Assembly: GCA_016779225.1 (NCBI GenBank)
Contig: JADHNZ010000010.1
Location: 1 to 64,000, forward strand
Source of the DNA: Planctomycetota bacterium
Lineage (GTDB): Bacteria > Planctomycetota > UBA1135 > GCA-002686595
Direction of reading: 5' to 3'
Length of the DNA: 64,000 bases
The notes beneath the pieces are model-generated. The model was not told where the DNA came from, ran no database searches, and worked only from the letters and a program-made list of their open reading frames with translations. The translations under genes and the position numbers were made by a program. How positions within the stretch are numbered: the first letter of the stretch is position 1; every line of letters starts with the position of its first letter. Shown one piece after another: positions 16,561-25,824 of the stretch.

Positions 16561-18520
16561 AGCGCGGCGGCCAGGGCACGCGCGTCTCGCTGCCCGTGGG
16601 CTGGACCGTGACCGAGCCGTTCTCGTCATGGGCCCCCGCACCGTGGGGGCGCCGGACGGTGATCGACTCCATGGGCTCGGCGGTGAGGAAGGTCTGCCGG
16701 GAGAGATCCCGAGAGGTCCACTCGGCAAAGACGCGCCGGCCACCGGCACGCCCCTCGATGTGGGGGCGGCTCTGCGAGTCGAGCTCGACCTCGGACTCGA
16801 GGACCACGGTGTGCCCGTGCAGGAGGCGGTCCACGAGGGGCGCTCCCAGGTCATAGGGCTCCTCGTGCCGGAGGACGAACTCCCAGGTCGCGACCGGGCC
16901 CACCCCGCGGACCTCCAGTGCCACCCGCGTCGGGCCGCAGACGAGTCCCTCCACCTCCTGCACCCCGGAGCGACTCAGGGAGTGCCGCTGCGTGCTGCGC
17001 TTGGCCTCCTCACCCTCAAGGTCCGAGCGAGTCACCACGAGGTTGAAGTGCTGGAGCGACTCTGCGGGCAAGCGAGTGGTGTCCAGCAGGACGGAGCCGG
17101 GGCGAGAGACCTCCAGCGTGGCGTCCCGGGTCCCGCTCGGGACCGTCGAGATGCTGCCGGGGCCGCGGAGGTCCATCCAGGTCTCCGATTCGATGCGAAT
17201 CCACACCTCGCCCGCCGGGTAGTCACCCAGCACCCGGAAGCTCCCATCCGCATTGCTGCGCAGCTGCGTGGTGATGCTGCGCCAGCTGACCTCGCGGTCG
17301 TCGCTGAGGCGCAGCTCGACCTCCATGTCCACGGACACTCCGTCCCCGGCTGCGTCCACGACCGCGCCGGCGACCACGACGGCCGGGTCTGCGAGGTGCA
17401 GGGCCCCAAGGTCCACGACCTCCTGGCCCGGCTGGATCTCGAGGACTCCCTGCCAGGCGTGTTCTGGCGCGTTGACCGCCTCGATGCGCTGCAGCGAGCG
17501 GAACACGCGCCCGGGTGGATTCTTCAGCCAGGGAGCGTAGACCCGGAAGAGCTCGCCCTCCTTCACATCGAGGGTGGCCACGACGACGGGATCCCTGGGG
17601 CGGATGGTCTCACTCGCTCCAGTCTGCGGGGGGGTGAGAGCCACGATGCGGAGCGGCCCTCCCGCCAGGCCGAACGCGCGACCCGTGAGGTGCACGCCCA
17701 TCGGGAGCTCCTCCAGGACGAGGTCCACCTCGACGACCTCTCCCGGCGCGCTTGGCCCGCTCAGGCTCACCTGAGCGAGCGGGCTGAGGCTCCAGGGCGC
17801 GCGCAGGTAGGCCTTGAGCTCAAGGCCGAGGCCGATGCCGTCGAACCGTGCGGCGTCCTCGAGCGAACCAGGGGAGACCTCGGCATCAAGGGAGGCGACC
17901 AGCGTGCGGGGCCTTCGCTGGGGGACGAGGTCGAGGGTCAGGCCAGGGAGTAGCGGTCCGCTCGGAGAGCGGACCGTGACCACGACTGTGCCCGTTGCGG
18001 GGCGGACCAGCGTGACGCGCACCGGCGGTGCGGCGACCTCGTGATCCACATCCGCAAAGCTCCCGGCGGCAGAGTCCTCGGTCACCATCCCCGCGAGGGC
18101 GAGCCGCGGGGTCGCGCTCCCCGCGGCGAGGTCCTCGAGCAGCTCCGCGGGCAGGCCGTCCTCGGGGCGGGGGACGAAGGCCTCTCCCTCGGCGTCGGTG
18201 AGGACGCCCTCTCCCATCGTGTACACGACTCGCTTCCGGAGACGGCCTGCAACGAAGGTGGTCAGGACCGTCGCGCCCGGCGCCGGCCTCCCGTCGACCT
18301 CGACCACGCGCACCAGCCAGCCGATGCGGCGATCATGGGGAGCGCTCTCACGGGCGTTGTCGGGCAGGTCCCCTGGCGCGAGCCGTGCCTCCTCGGCAGT
18401 GGGGGCGCTCGCAGCGCCCGGCTGGGCCTGGAGGGGGGCCAGTTCGCCGTCCTCGCCTGGCGCCCGCAGCAGCAGGGACAGGCCGACAAGGGCCGTGAGG
18501 AGGATCAGGGTGCGCCGCAT
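16559..18520 (-). CDS. Large exported protein with carboxypeptidase-regulatory-like repeats
   Basis: 653 aa from ATG at 18520 (MRRTLILLTALVGLSLLLRA); the longer frame to 18670 lacks a signal and would run into the divergent gene. After a single export or anchor helix, an acidic linker leads into several beta-sandwich segments. VRVVEVDGRPAPGATVLTTF and VAGAVVDAAGDGVSVDMEVELR resemble carboxypeptidase-regulatory-like (CarboxypepD_reg) folds. Planctomycetes have many such proteins, usually cell-surface or periplasmic, with no known activity. No catalytic motif seen. Divergently transcribed from the metal-efflux operon across about 150 bp. Confidence 0.65.
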   Translation of the reverse strand: MRRTLILLTALVGLSLLLRAPGEDGELAPLQAQPGAASAPTAEEARLAPGDLPDNARESAPHDRRIGWLVRVVEVDGRPAPGATVLTTFVAGRLRKRVVYTMGEGVLTDAEGEAFVPRPEDGLPAELLEDLAAGSATPRLALAGMVTEDSAAGSFADVDHEVAAPPVRVTLVRPATGTVVVTVRSPSGPLLPGLTLDLVPQRRPRTLVASLDAEVSPGSLEDAARFDGIGLGLELKAYLRAPWSLSPLAQVSLSGPSAPGEVVEVDLVLEELPMGVHLTGRAFGLAGGPLRIVALTPPQTGASETIRPRDPVVVATLDVKEGELFRVYAPWLKNPPGRVFRSLQRIEAVNAPEHAWQGVLEIQPGQEVVDLGALHLADPAVVVAGAVVDAAGDGVSVDMEVELRLSDDREVSWRSITTQLRSNADGSFRVLGDYPAGEVWIRIESETWMDLRGPGSISTVPSGTRDATLEVSRPGSVLLDTTRLPAESLQHFNLVVTRSDLEGEEAKRSTQRHSLSRSGVQEVEGLVCGPTRVALEVRGVGPVATWEFVLRHEEPYDLGAPLVDRLLHGHTVVLESEVELDSQSRPHIEGRAGGRRVFAEWTSRDLSRQTFLTAEPMESITVRRPHGAGAHDENGSVTVQPTGSETRVPWPPR

Positions 18521-18669
18521 GGTTGTCCGCTCAGGATTCCACGCGGTCCGGAGCGGTTCCAGGGCAGACCTCGAACTCCGGCCTCGCGGATTCGGGGGAG
18601 AACGGTCGATCGCCCGCGGGCCCCGCGTGGCTATCCTCGGCCGCGTGGGCCACGGCGTGGCCCGTCGCA

Positions 18670-19158
18670 ATGATCGTGCGCAGCAGCCCTTCTCCCGCCA
18701 GCCGCCGCCTGCGCCTTGCGCTGGTGGCGCTGGCGCTGCTGCTGCAGTGGACTGCCGTGCCGCTGCACCTGGCCTCCCATGGGCACCTCGGGCTTCCCCT
18801 GGTGGGGGGCCACGGTCCGCACGCGCATGGGGGAGACCATGAGCTGGCCGGCGCGCGCCGCCCTCATGATCACGAGCACGATCACGGACACGATGGCTCC
18901 GCCGGTGCGAGTGCTTGCGAAGAGGGCCACGAGCCGGAGAGCCACGAGCCCCACGCCCTGGAGGATCACCTGCTCTCTCTGGCCGAGCCGGGGACTGATG
19001 TGCTCCAGCCGCTGATCTTGGGCCTCGTTCTCGAGCGCATTCAGGGGCGCCTCAAGAGTTCACGGGTGGCGTGGGCGAACTCCGTCCTCGAGGACGATCC
19101 GCGGCCCCCGCCGGAGCTCGGCCGCCAGCCCGCAAGGGCGCCGCCCCGTCTCGCCTGA
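18670..19158 (+). CDS. Histidine-rich exported protein at the head of the metal-efflux operon
   Basis: 162 aa from ATG 18670 (an open frame runs back to 18523). A hydrophobic export helix (LRLALVALALLLQWTAVPLHLASHG, residues about 14-38) is followed by a histidine/aspartate-rich segment of about 50 residues (HGPHAHGGDHE, then HDHEHDHGHDG, then EEGHEPESHEPHALEDH). Such stretches bind Zn, Cu, Ni or Co loosely. Its place 40 bp before the outer-membrane efflux gene suggests a periplasmic metal sponge or sensor for the pump. Similar His-rich proteins sit at this position in planctomycete CzcCBA-type operons. Confidence 0.65.
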   Translation: MIVRSSPSPASRRLRLALVALALLLQWTAVPLHLASHGHLGLPLVGGHGPHAHGGDHELAGARRPHDHEHDHGHDGSAGASACEEGHEPESHEPHALEDHLLSLAEPGTDVLQPLILGLVLERIQGRLKSSRVAWANSVLEDDPRPPPELGRQPARAPPRLA

Positions 19159-19197
19159 ACCGCGTGCGCCTCCCCAGGGGAGGCGTGAGGTCGCTGC

Positions 19198-20673
19198 GTG
19201 TGTGCAGCGCTCCGTTCAGCTCGAGACCCCGTCCCCGACTTGCATCCTCTCTTCGTCCGCCGTGTTGCCACGGCTCTCCGCGCACGACGCTCGCTTGCGG
19301 CGCTCGCCCTCGCGACCCTCGGATCCTGCCAGCTCCACAAGCCGGCCCCGCTCATCCCGGAAGCCCACCGCGAGGAGTGGTCCGCCCGGCTGCGGACGGT
19401 CGCTGCCGTCCGGCCTGGCGGTGAGCTCGTGCACGGCGGGCCGAGCACTTCCGGCGGAGCCACGGTCACCCAAGGCAGCGCCACGCAGCTCGAGCTCGCC
19501 GACGGCCTGGACCTGTCCGAGGGGCTGCTCGTCGCTCTGGTTCACCACCCCGACCTTCGGCGCGCGCGCCAGGAGCTGGAGGGAGCCGTGGGGGTCCTCG
19601 AGGCCTCGGGCGCACCCTTGGATCCGTAGCTCCAGTCGAACCTGCTGCGCATCCGTGGGCCTGTCGAGGACCCCTGGGTCCTGACCCCGAACCTGGCGTT
19701 CAGCCTGCCCCTAACGGGCCAGCTGGAGGCGGCACGCGGCCGTGCCTCCGCGGCCCAGCGAGCGGCGCTGGCCGCAGTGCTCGAGGCAGAGTGGCGGGTC
19801 CAGCGCGAGGTGCGCATCGCCTGGGTCGAGTGGTCCGCGTGCGCTGCCGAGCTCGCCGTAGAGGGTGAACTCGTCACGCAGCTTGCAGGCCTGAGTGCGA
19901 GCGCCGACGGCCTCCTCGACCGTGGCGAGCTCTCCGCACCTGAGGCCGCCCTCTTCCAGCTGGTGCTGGCCGAGGCCGCTGCGGACCTCGCCGCCCTGCG
20001 CGGCGCCTGTGAGGGCGCGCGGCTGCGGCTGCTGGGTGAGCTTGGGCTGCACCCCAGCGCCGCGGTGGAGCTTGTGCCCCTCGACCTCACGGCTCGAATG
20101 GCACCGCCCGTCTTCGAGACCGTCGACGAGCGGGGACACCCGCGCCTCCAGCACCTCGAGGCTCGGTACGAGGAGGCGGAGCAGGGCCTGCGCCTGGCCC
20201 TGGCGCGTCAGCTCACGGATCCCCTTGTGGGGCCCATGTTCGAGTCGGACGGGGGCCAGCTGCGCTGGGGACTCACCCTGGGCTGGACGCTGCCCCTCTT
20301 CAACGGCAACCAGCTGGGCATCGCGCAGGCGCGCGCGGCGAGGGATCGCGCGCGGACCGAGCTTGAGGTCGAGCGAGAGGCCCTCGAGGTCGAGCGCGCC
20401 TCGCGGCGTGCCGAGCTCCAGGGCCTGCTGGGCCAGCACGAGATGCTCGCGACTGGCCTGCTCCCCGCCGCCGAGCGGCAGCTGGTCGAGGCCACCAGGC
20501 TGGCAGGCCTTGGGGAGCTCTCGAGCGTGGCGCTGCTCGAGTGCGTCGAGCGAGGGCGGCAGGCGCGCCTCGCGCGCGTTGCCGCCTCGCGCAGGCAAGC
20601 CCACGAGGAGGCCCACCTCACATGGGCCATGGGGCCGGAGCCCCGCACGCAACACGAGGAGAACGAACGATGA
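19198..20673 (+). pseudogene. Outer-membrane efflux lipoprotein (TolC/CusC-like), interrupted by an in-frame TAG
   Basis: A TolC-like outer-membrane factor whose reading frame continues across TAG at 19627-19629. Before the stop: a lipobox (ALALATLGSC) and the first helical repeat (LDLSEGLLVALVHHPDLRRARQELEGAVGVLEAS). After the stop, in the same frame: LQSNLLRIRGPVEDPWVLTPNLAFSLPLTGQLEAARG, the two remaining helical hairpins, and WGLTLGWTLPLFNGNQLG. The site reads DP-stop-LQ where relatives are expected to read DP-[E/Q]-LQ, so one base change (GAG or CAG to TAG) explains it. Other genes here end in TAG, so amber is not recoded. Start uncertain: GTG 19198, or TTG 19240, which gives a better signal sequence. 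Ends in an ATGA overlap with the adaptor gene. Confidence 0.82.
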
Positions 20674-22060
20674 GCACCAAGCACCGCACCCTCCTGCTGA
20701 CCCTCGCCGCGCTCACCGCCTGTGGGCCGGGAGGGCTCGATCATGGTCACGATCACGGAGACCACACCATGGTCCGACCGGGGAAGCCGAGGAGACTCCG
20801 ATCAGCTCCGAGGAGGAGGACACACTCCCCTGGGGCGTCGTCGCCGTTCCTCCCCAGGTCCGCCACAACCTCGGGATGACCTTTGCGCCTGTCGAGGTGC
20901 GCACCGTCGAGGACACCCTCCGCATCCCGGGCTCGTTCGAGCTCCCTTCGCGCGCGCGACGCGAGTACAGGACCCCTCTGCGCGGACGGATCGAGCTGCT
21001 CGTGGCGGAGTACCAGACGGTTGAGCCAGGGACACCGCTCTACCGCTTCCAGTCGCCGACCTGGCCCGAGCTCTTGCACGAGATCCTCACTGGAGAGCAG
21101 GCCCGCCGAACGGCGGACGCGGAGATCGCGCTGGCGGACGCTCGGATCACGGAGGCGCGTGTGCAGCTCGAAGGGCTGCGTGCGCGCCAGGCCTCGCTCG
21201 CTGAGCTCGGCCAGCGTCCCGCGGACCTCGAGCAGCTGGCCCACGGCCTCGAGGCCTCCCTGCCGCGCCTCCGGGCGGAGCTCGAGGTCGCGCAGGCGCG
21301 GCTCCTCAATGCCACTGCGACCTGGGAGCACGCGCTGCACCGCGCGGCGGCGGCGGCCGGGCTCACGGAGGAGGACCTGCTGGAGCCGGTGGGGCACGGG
21401 GGCGAGCTGCGCCCGCGCTATATGACCATGGACTGGATCGAGGTGCAGGCCGACGAGCCGGGGCGAGTCGAGCACCTCGCCGTGCCCAGCGGCGCCTTTC
21501 TCGAGGCAGCCTCACCGGTCGTGCGCACCGTGGATCTGACGCGCCTTCGCTTCCGGGCGCTGGCGCTGCAGGCCGACCTGGAGGAGCTGCTCGAGCCCCG
21601 CTCCGTGCGAATCGTTCCTGCCTCCGGGGCCGTTCCGCCTCTCGACGCGTCCCTGTCCCTCGGGCTCGAGGCCCACCCTTCGGAGCGCACGATCGAGGTC
21701 CTCGGAGAGCCGACGGAGCTCGCCGCCTGGGCCCGCCCGGGGGTCACGGCCTTCCTGGAGATCGTCCTGCGCGGCGAGGGGGAGCGCCGGTTCGCCGTGC
21801 CGGCGCGCGCCGTGGTGCAGGACGGGCTGACCCAGGTCCTCTTCCGCCGGGATCCGGGGAGTCCGGACCGAGTGCTACGCGTGGAGGCGGACCTCGGCGC
21901 GACGGACGGCTCCTGGGTCGTCCTCGAGAGCGGCGTGGGTCCTGGGGACGAGGTCGTCCTGGACGGCGTCTACGAGCTCAAGCTCGCAACCCAGCAGGGC
22001 GGCGGTCCCCAGCCCGGGGGCCACTTCCACGCTGACGGCTCGTTTCACGAGGATCACTAG
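20670..22060 (+). pseudogene. Efflux adaptor (membrane fusion protein, CusB/CzcB-like), frameshifted near residue 34
   Basis: The ATG at 20670 follows a good Shine-Dalgarno (GAGGAG at 20656-20661) and overlaps the previous stop. It opens a lipoprotein signal (LLLTLAALTAC, lipobox LTAC) and a His-rich start (LDHGHDHGDH). That frame then ends at 20879 in unrelated residues. The rest of the adaptor lies in another frame from about 20771: HGPTGEAEETPIS, HNLGMTFAPVEVRTVEDTLRIPG, the lipoyl half-motif RGRIELLVAEYQTVEPGTPLYRF, a long coiled hairpin, a beta-barrel, and the His-rich tail GGHFHADGSFHEDH. A two-base gain in the CACAC run at 20766-20771 would explain it; the 1391-bp span is not divisible by three. 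Assembly error is possible. Confidence 0.8.
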
Positions 22061-22069
22061 GAGCCTGCC

Positions 22070-25000
22070 GTGCTGAAGCATCTGATCCGCCTGTCCCTGG
22101 ACCATGCCGCCCTGGTGCTGGTCCTCGCGGGGACCCTGCTCGGCCTGGCTGCCGTGCGCCTCGGCACTATGCCGGTGGATGTGTTCCCCGAGCTCAACGC
22201 CCCGACCGTCGTGGTCATGGCCGAGGCTCCCGGCCTCGCCGCCGACGAGGTCGAGCAGTATGTGACCTTCCCGATCGAGACGGCGGTCAACGGGGTCCCC
22301 GGCGTGCGGCGTGTGCGCACCTCCTCCGCCATCGGGCTCTCGATCGCCTATGTCGAGTTCGCGTGGGGCCAGGACATCTACCGCGCGCGCCAGCTGGTCT
22401 CCGAGCGCCTGGACGCAGCCCGCGAGGTCCTGCCCGAGGGGACCCATGCGGAGATGACGCCGATCACCTCCATCACCGGGGAGATCATGCTCCTCGCGGT
22501 CTCCTCCCCAGGCGGGGAGCTCTCTCCGCTCGAGCTGCGCTCCTACGCCGAGTTCGACCTGCGCAACCGCGTGCTGGCGGTGCCCGGCATCGCGCAGGTC
22601 GCGGTGATCGGCGGGGAGCTTCCGGAGTACCAGGTCGTCGTACGGCAGGAGACGCTGAGCTCCTACGGCCTGACGCTGCAGGAGGTGGCCAGTGCCGCCC
22701 AGTCCTCGCACAGCAGCCTGAGCGCGGGCTACCTGCCGGATGTCGGACACTTCGAGCTGCCGGTACGGCAGAGCGGGCGCGTGCGCTCGCTGGAGGACAT
22801 CTCTGGGCCCCTCGTCAAGCTGCACGAGGGCACGCCCATCACCCTTGGTCAGGTGGCCGAGGTGCGCCTGGCTGCGGCGCCCCGCCGGGGGACCGGCGCC
22901 GACGGTGGGCTGCCCGCGGTGGTGCTCACGGTCCAGAAGGCTCCCGGTACCAACACCCTGGCGATCACCCGTGAGGTGGATGCCCTGCTGGACGGCCTGG
23001 AGCCCTCGCTACCCGTCGGCCTCCGCGTGAACCGCCAGGCCTTCCGCCAGGCGGACTTCATCGGCCTCGCGGTCCAGAATGTGGTCAGCGCCCTTCGCGA
23101 CGCGGCCCTGATCGTGACGGTGATCCTGGCCCTGTTCCTGCTCAACGCCCGCACGACCCTGGTCACGCTGACGGCCCTGCCGCTCTCTCTCGCCGCGGGC
23201 CTGCTGGCCCTGGACGCCCTGGGCGAGACGATCAATGTGATGACCCTCGGGGGCCTCGCCATCGCCGTGGGAAGCCTCGTCGACGATGCGATCATCGATG
23301 TCGAGAATGTGTTTCGGCGCCTGCGCGAGAACGGTCTCCTTCCCGAGGGGCAGCGCCGCCCAGCGCGCGAGGTCATCTTCGAGGCCAGCAACGAGATCCG
23401 CCCCGCGATGGTGTTCGCCACCGTGATCATCGCCTTGGTGTTCCTGCCTCTCATGTTCCTCGGGGGGATCGAGGGGCGCTTCTTCCGGCCCCTGGGCGTA
23501 GCCTTCGTGGTCTCCCTGGGCGCCTCGCTCCTGGTGGCCCTGACGGTCACGCCGGCGCTCTGCCGGCTGCTGCTCACGCGCGGGCTGGCGAGGGGTGACG
23601 AGCGCGAGGGCGTGGTCGTGCGCGCCCTCAAGGCCCTCTACGCGCCGGCCCTCCGGGCCGCCGTGCGCTGGCGAGCGCTCGTCCTCGCCGGCGCGGTCGT
23701 GGCCACGGGGCTCGCCGTTGCCCTGGGCTCCACCTTCGGGAGCTCGTTCCTCCCGGAGTTCAACGAGGGCACCTTCACGGTGGGGGTCTTCGCGCCGCCA
23801 GGGACCTCCCTGCGGGCGAGCGACCGCCTGGCTGCCGCCGTGGAGCAGCGGCTCCTCGCGGTCGAGGGCGTGCGCAGCGTCACGCGGCGCACGGGCCGCG
23901 CGGAGCGTGACGAGCACGCGGAGCCCGTGAGCAACTCCGAGCTGGAGGTGACTCTCGTCCCGGGGACGCCCCGGGATGAGGTGCGCCGGCGTGTGCGCGA
24001 GCTCCTCGAGCAGGTCCCGGGCATCACCACCAATGTCGGCCAGCCCATCGAGCACCGCCTGAGTCACATCCTCTTGGGGACGCCGGCTGCCATCGCGATC
24101 AGCGTCTACGGGGACGACCTGGACGGGCTGCGGGCGGTGGCTCAGGAGCTGGAGGCCGCCCTCGAGGACCTGCCCGGAGCGCGGGAGTTCACGGCCAACC
24201 GGGAGGTCATGGTCCAGTCGCTTCCCGTGCAGTTCCGCTCGGACCTCCTGGCCGCCCACGGGCTGACGCCGCGGGCCGCGGCGGAGCAGGTTCGGGACGC
24301 CGTGCACGGCGCGCAGGTGGCGGAGGTCCATGATGGCCTGCGCAGGTATGGCCTCGCCGTCCGCCTCGCCTCGGACGAGCGCGACAGCGTGGAGGACCTG
24401 GGCGAGCTCGTCCTTCAGGGCGCGGGCGGGGCTCGGGTGCGGCTACGAGAGGTGGCCTCCTTCGGCCCCGAGCTCGCGTCGAACCTGATCACGCGTGAGG
24501 ACTCCCAGCGCAAGGCGGTGGTCTCGCTCAACCTCGCAGAGGGGGCGAACCTCGGACACCTCGTCGAGCAGGTGCGCGAACGGGTGGACCCGATCGTGCG
24601 CGCCGCCGGCTACCGAGTGCACTACGGGGGGCAGTTCGAGGCGCAGCAGTCGGCCCTGCGGGCAATCGGCACCGCCTCGGCCGTCGTCCTGGTCCTGATG
24701 TTCGTACTGCTCCAGGTCGCCATCGGCTCGGCGCGCGTGGCGCTGCTGGTGCTCGTGAACCTGCCCCTGGCTCTGATCGGGGGCATCGTTGCGGTGTTTC
24801 TCGCCGAGTCGCCCAATGCGATGCAGGCGCTGACGCCCCTGCTGACGGGAGGCAGCTTCACTGCGCCCGTCCTGTCGATCGCCTCCCTGGTGGGGTTCAT
24901 CACCCTGTTCGGCATCGCGGTGCGCAACGGGATCCTGCTGGTGAACCACTACAGGCACCTGATCGAGGTGGAGGGCTGCTCCGTCGCGGAGGCGATCCAG

Positions 25001-25237
25001 CGCGGCTCCCTCGAGCGCCTGGTGCCGATCCTGATGACCGCCCTGACCGCGGCCTTTGCGCTGCTCCCGATCGTGCTGGAGGGCGACCGTCCCGGCAACG
25101 AGATCCTGGCGCCGCTCTCCGTGGTGATGATGGGGGGGCTCTTGAGCTCCACCCTCCTGAACCTCGTCCTCGTCCCTGCGGGCTACGCCATGCTCCACGC
25201 GGGCAGCCTGCGTGTCTCTCCCCCGAGTCCCTCATGA
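22070..25237 (+). CDS. Heavy-metal efflux RND transporter (CzcA/CusA family)
   Basis: 1055 aa, intact. GTG start behind TAGGAG, which overlaps the adaptor stop codon. Twelve-helix RND architecture: first helix near 13-30, then PVDVFPELNAPTVVVMAEAPGL and VEQYVTFPIETAVNGVPGVRRVRTSSAIGLS (porter domain), helices 2-6 at about 340-500 with GSLVDDAIIDVENVFRRL (proton-relay acidic residues of helix 4, near residue 405), the second porter domain, and helices 8-12 after about 860. HME-type RND pumps drive divalent or monovalent metal ions out by proton antiport in a CBA complex. Here both partner genes upstream are broken, so assembly from this locus is doubtful. Confidence 0.9.
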   Translation: MLKHLIRLSLDHAALVLVLAGTLLGLAAVRLGTMPVDVFPELNAPTVVVMAEAPGLAADEVEQYVTFPIETAVNGVPGVRRVRTSSAIGLSIAYVEFAWGQDIYRARQLVSERLDAAREVLPEGTHAEMTPITSITGEIMLLAVSSPGGELSPLELRSYAEFDLRNRVLAVPGIAQVAVIGGELPEYQVVVRQETLSSYGLTLQEVASAAQSSHSSLSAGYLPDVGHFELPVRQSGRVRSLEDISGPLVKLHEGTPITLGQVAEVRLAAAPRRGTGADGGLPAVVLTVQKAPGTNTLAITREVDALLDGLEPSLPVGLRVNRQAFRQADFIGLAVQNVVSALRDAALIVTVILALFLLNARTTLVTLTALPLSLAAGLLALDALGETINVMTLGGLAIAVGSLVDDAIIDVENVFRRLRENGLLPEGQRRPAREVIFEASNEIRPAMVFATVIIALVFLPLMFLGGIEGRFFRPLGVAFVVSLGASLLVALTVTPALCRLLLTRGLARGDEREGVVVRALKALYAPALRAAVRWRALVLAGAVVATGLAVALGSTFGSSFLPEFNEGTFTVGVFAPPGTSLRASDRLAAAVEQRLLAVEGVRSVTRRTGRAERDEHAEPVSNSELEVTLVPGTPRDEVRRRVRELLEQVPGITTNVGQPIEHRLSHILLGTPAAIAISVYGDDLDGLRAVAQELEAALEDLPGAREFTANREVMVQSLPVQFRSDLLAAHGLTPRAAAEQVRDAVHGAQVAEVHDGLRRYGLAVRLASDERDSVEDLGELVLQGAGGARVRLREVASFGPELASNLITREDSQRKAVVSLNLAEGANLGHLVEQVRERVDPIVRAAGYRVHYGGQFEAQQSALRAIGTASAVVLVLMFVLLQVAIGSARVALLVLVNLPLALIGGIVAVFLAESPNAMQALTPLLTGGSFTAPVLSIASLVGFITLFGIAVRNGILLVNHYRHLIEVEGCSVAEAIQRGSLERLVPILMTALTAAFALLPIVLEGDRPGNEILAPLSVVMMGGLLSSTLLNLVLVPAGYAMLHAGSLRVSPPSPS

Positions 25238-25758
25238 GCCCCTCCGCCGTGCTTCCCCGCCTGCTCACCTTCGCCTGCGCTGTCACCGGGCTCTTGGCCT
25301 GCCAGCCCTCGCCCGAGACCGTGGCGCCCGGCTCCGGTGCCTCGGCTCCAGGCGCTCCGTCAGCCGCTCCGTCAGCCGATGCCGCGGCGGGAGGCAGCGG
25401 AGAGGACCATGACCATGCGCACGATGAGGTGGACCTCGGGACGCTGCAGCTCGGCCCGCACGCCGTGCAGCTCGCCCAGGCCCACGGTCCGCTCACTGCC
25501 GGGGCCGAGGCCGGGCTCGTGGTGAAGCTGCCCTACAGCGACGGCGGCGAGACCGTGGTCCGCGGCTGGCTCGGGAGCGCGGAGCGGACCCAGTCCTACA
25601 TCGGGCTGGGCGCCTACGCGCCGAGCCACGACGACTACGACCTCCATGCTCTGGCTCCGGATCCCCTGTCCGCCGAGGTGGCGTGGTGGGTCGAGCTCGA
25701 GCTGCCCGATGGAACGCGGCTCCTGGGCAGCCACGCACCGCTGCGCGAGACGCGCTGA
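25234..25758 (+). CDS. His-rich lipoprotein at the end of the metal-efflux operon
   Basis: 174 aa; the ATG overlaps the pump stop (ATGA). Lipobox VTGLLAC at about residues 17-23, then a long Ala/Pro/Ser linker and a metal-binding patch EDHDHAHDEVDLG. Residues about 65-174 look like one beta-sandwich (AGLVVKLPYSDGGETVVRGWLG, VAWWVELELPDGTRLLGSHAPL). No named family. Operon position and histidines suggest a periplasmic metal-binding accessory to the pump. Confidence 0.65.
   Translation: MSPSAVLPRLLTFACAVTGLLACQPSPETVAPGSGASAPGAPSAAPSADAAAGGSGEDHDHAHDEVDLGTLQLGPHAVQLAQAHGPLTAGAEAGLVVKLPYSDGGETVVRGWLGSAERTQSYIGLGAYAPSHDDYDLHALAPDPLSAEVAWWVELELPDGTRLLGSHAPLRETR
25354..25377 (+). repeat. Perfect 12-bp tandem duplication in the lipoprotein linker
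   Basis: GCTCCGTCAGCC occurs twice in a row, encoding APSA-APSA in the linker behind the lipobox. In frame, probably a slippage duplication in a flexible region. Confidence 0.8.
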
Positions 25759-25824
25759 GCAGGCGCCCCTCGCCCTTCCGCGGGCCGATCAGGTCTTCGG
25801 GGAGCGAGGCGGTATGGTGAGCCC

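Noticed and set aside
19624-19632. Amber recoding (for example pyrrolysine) in the efflux gene
   Set aside because: Several other genes here end in TAG (sialidase, pdxA2, adaptor), and no tRNA or biosynthesis genes for recoding are present.
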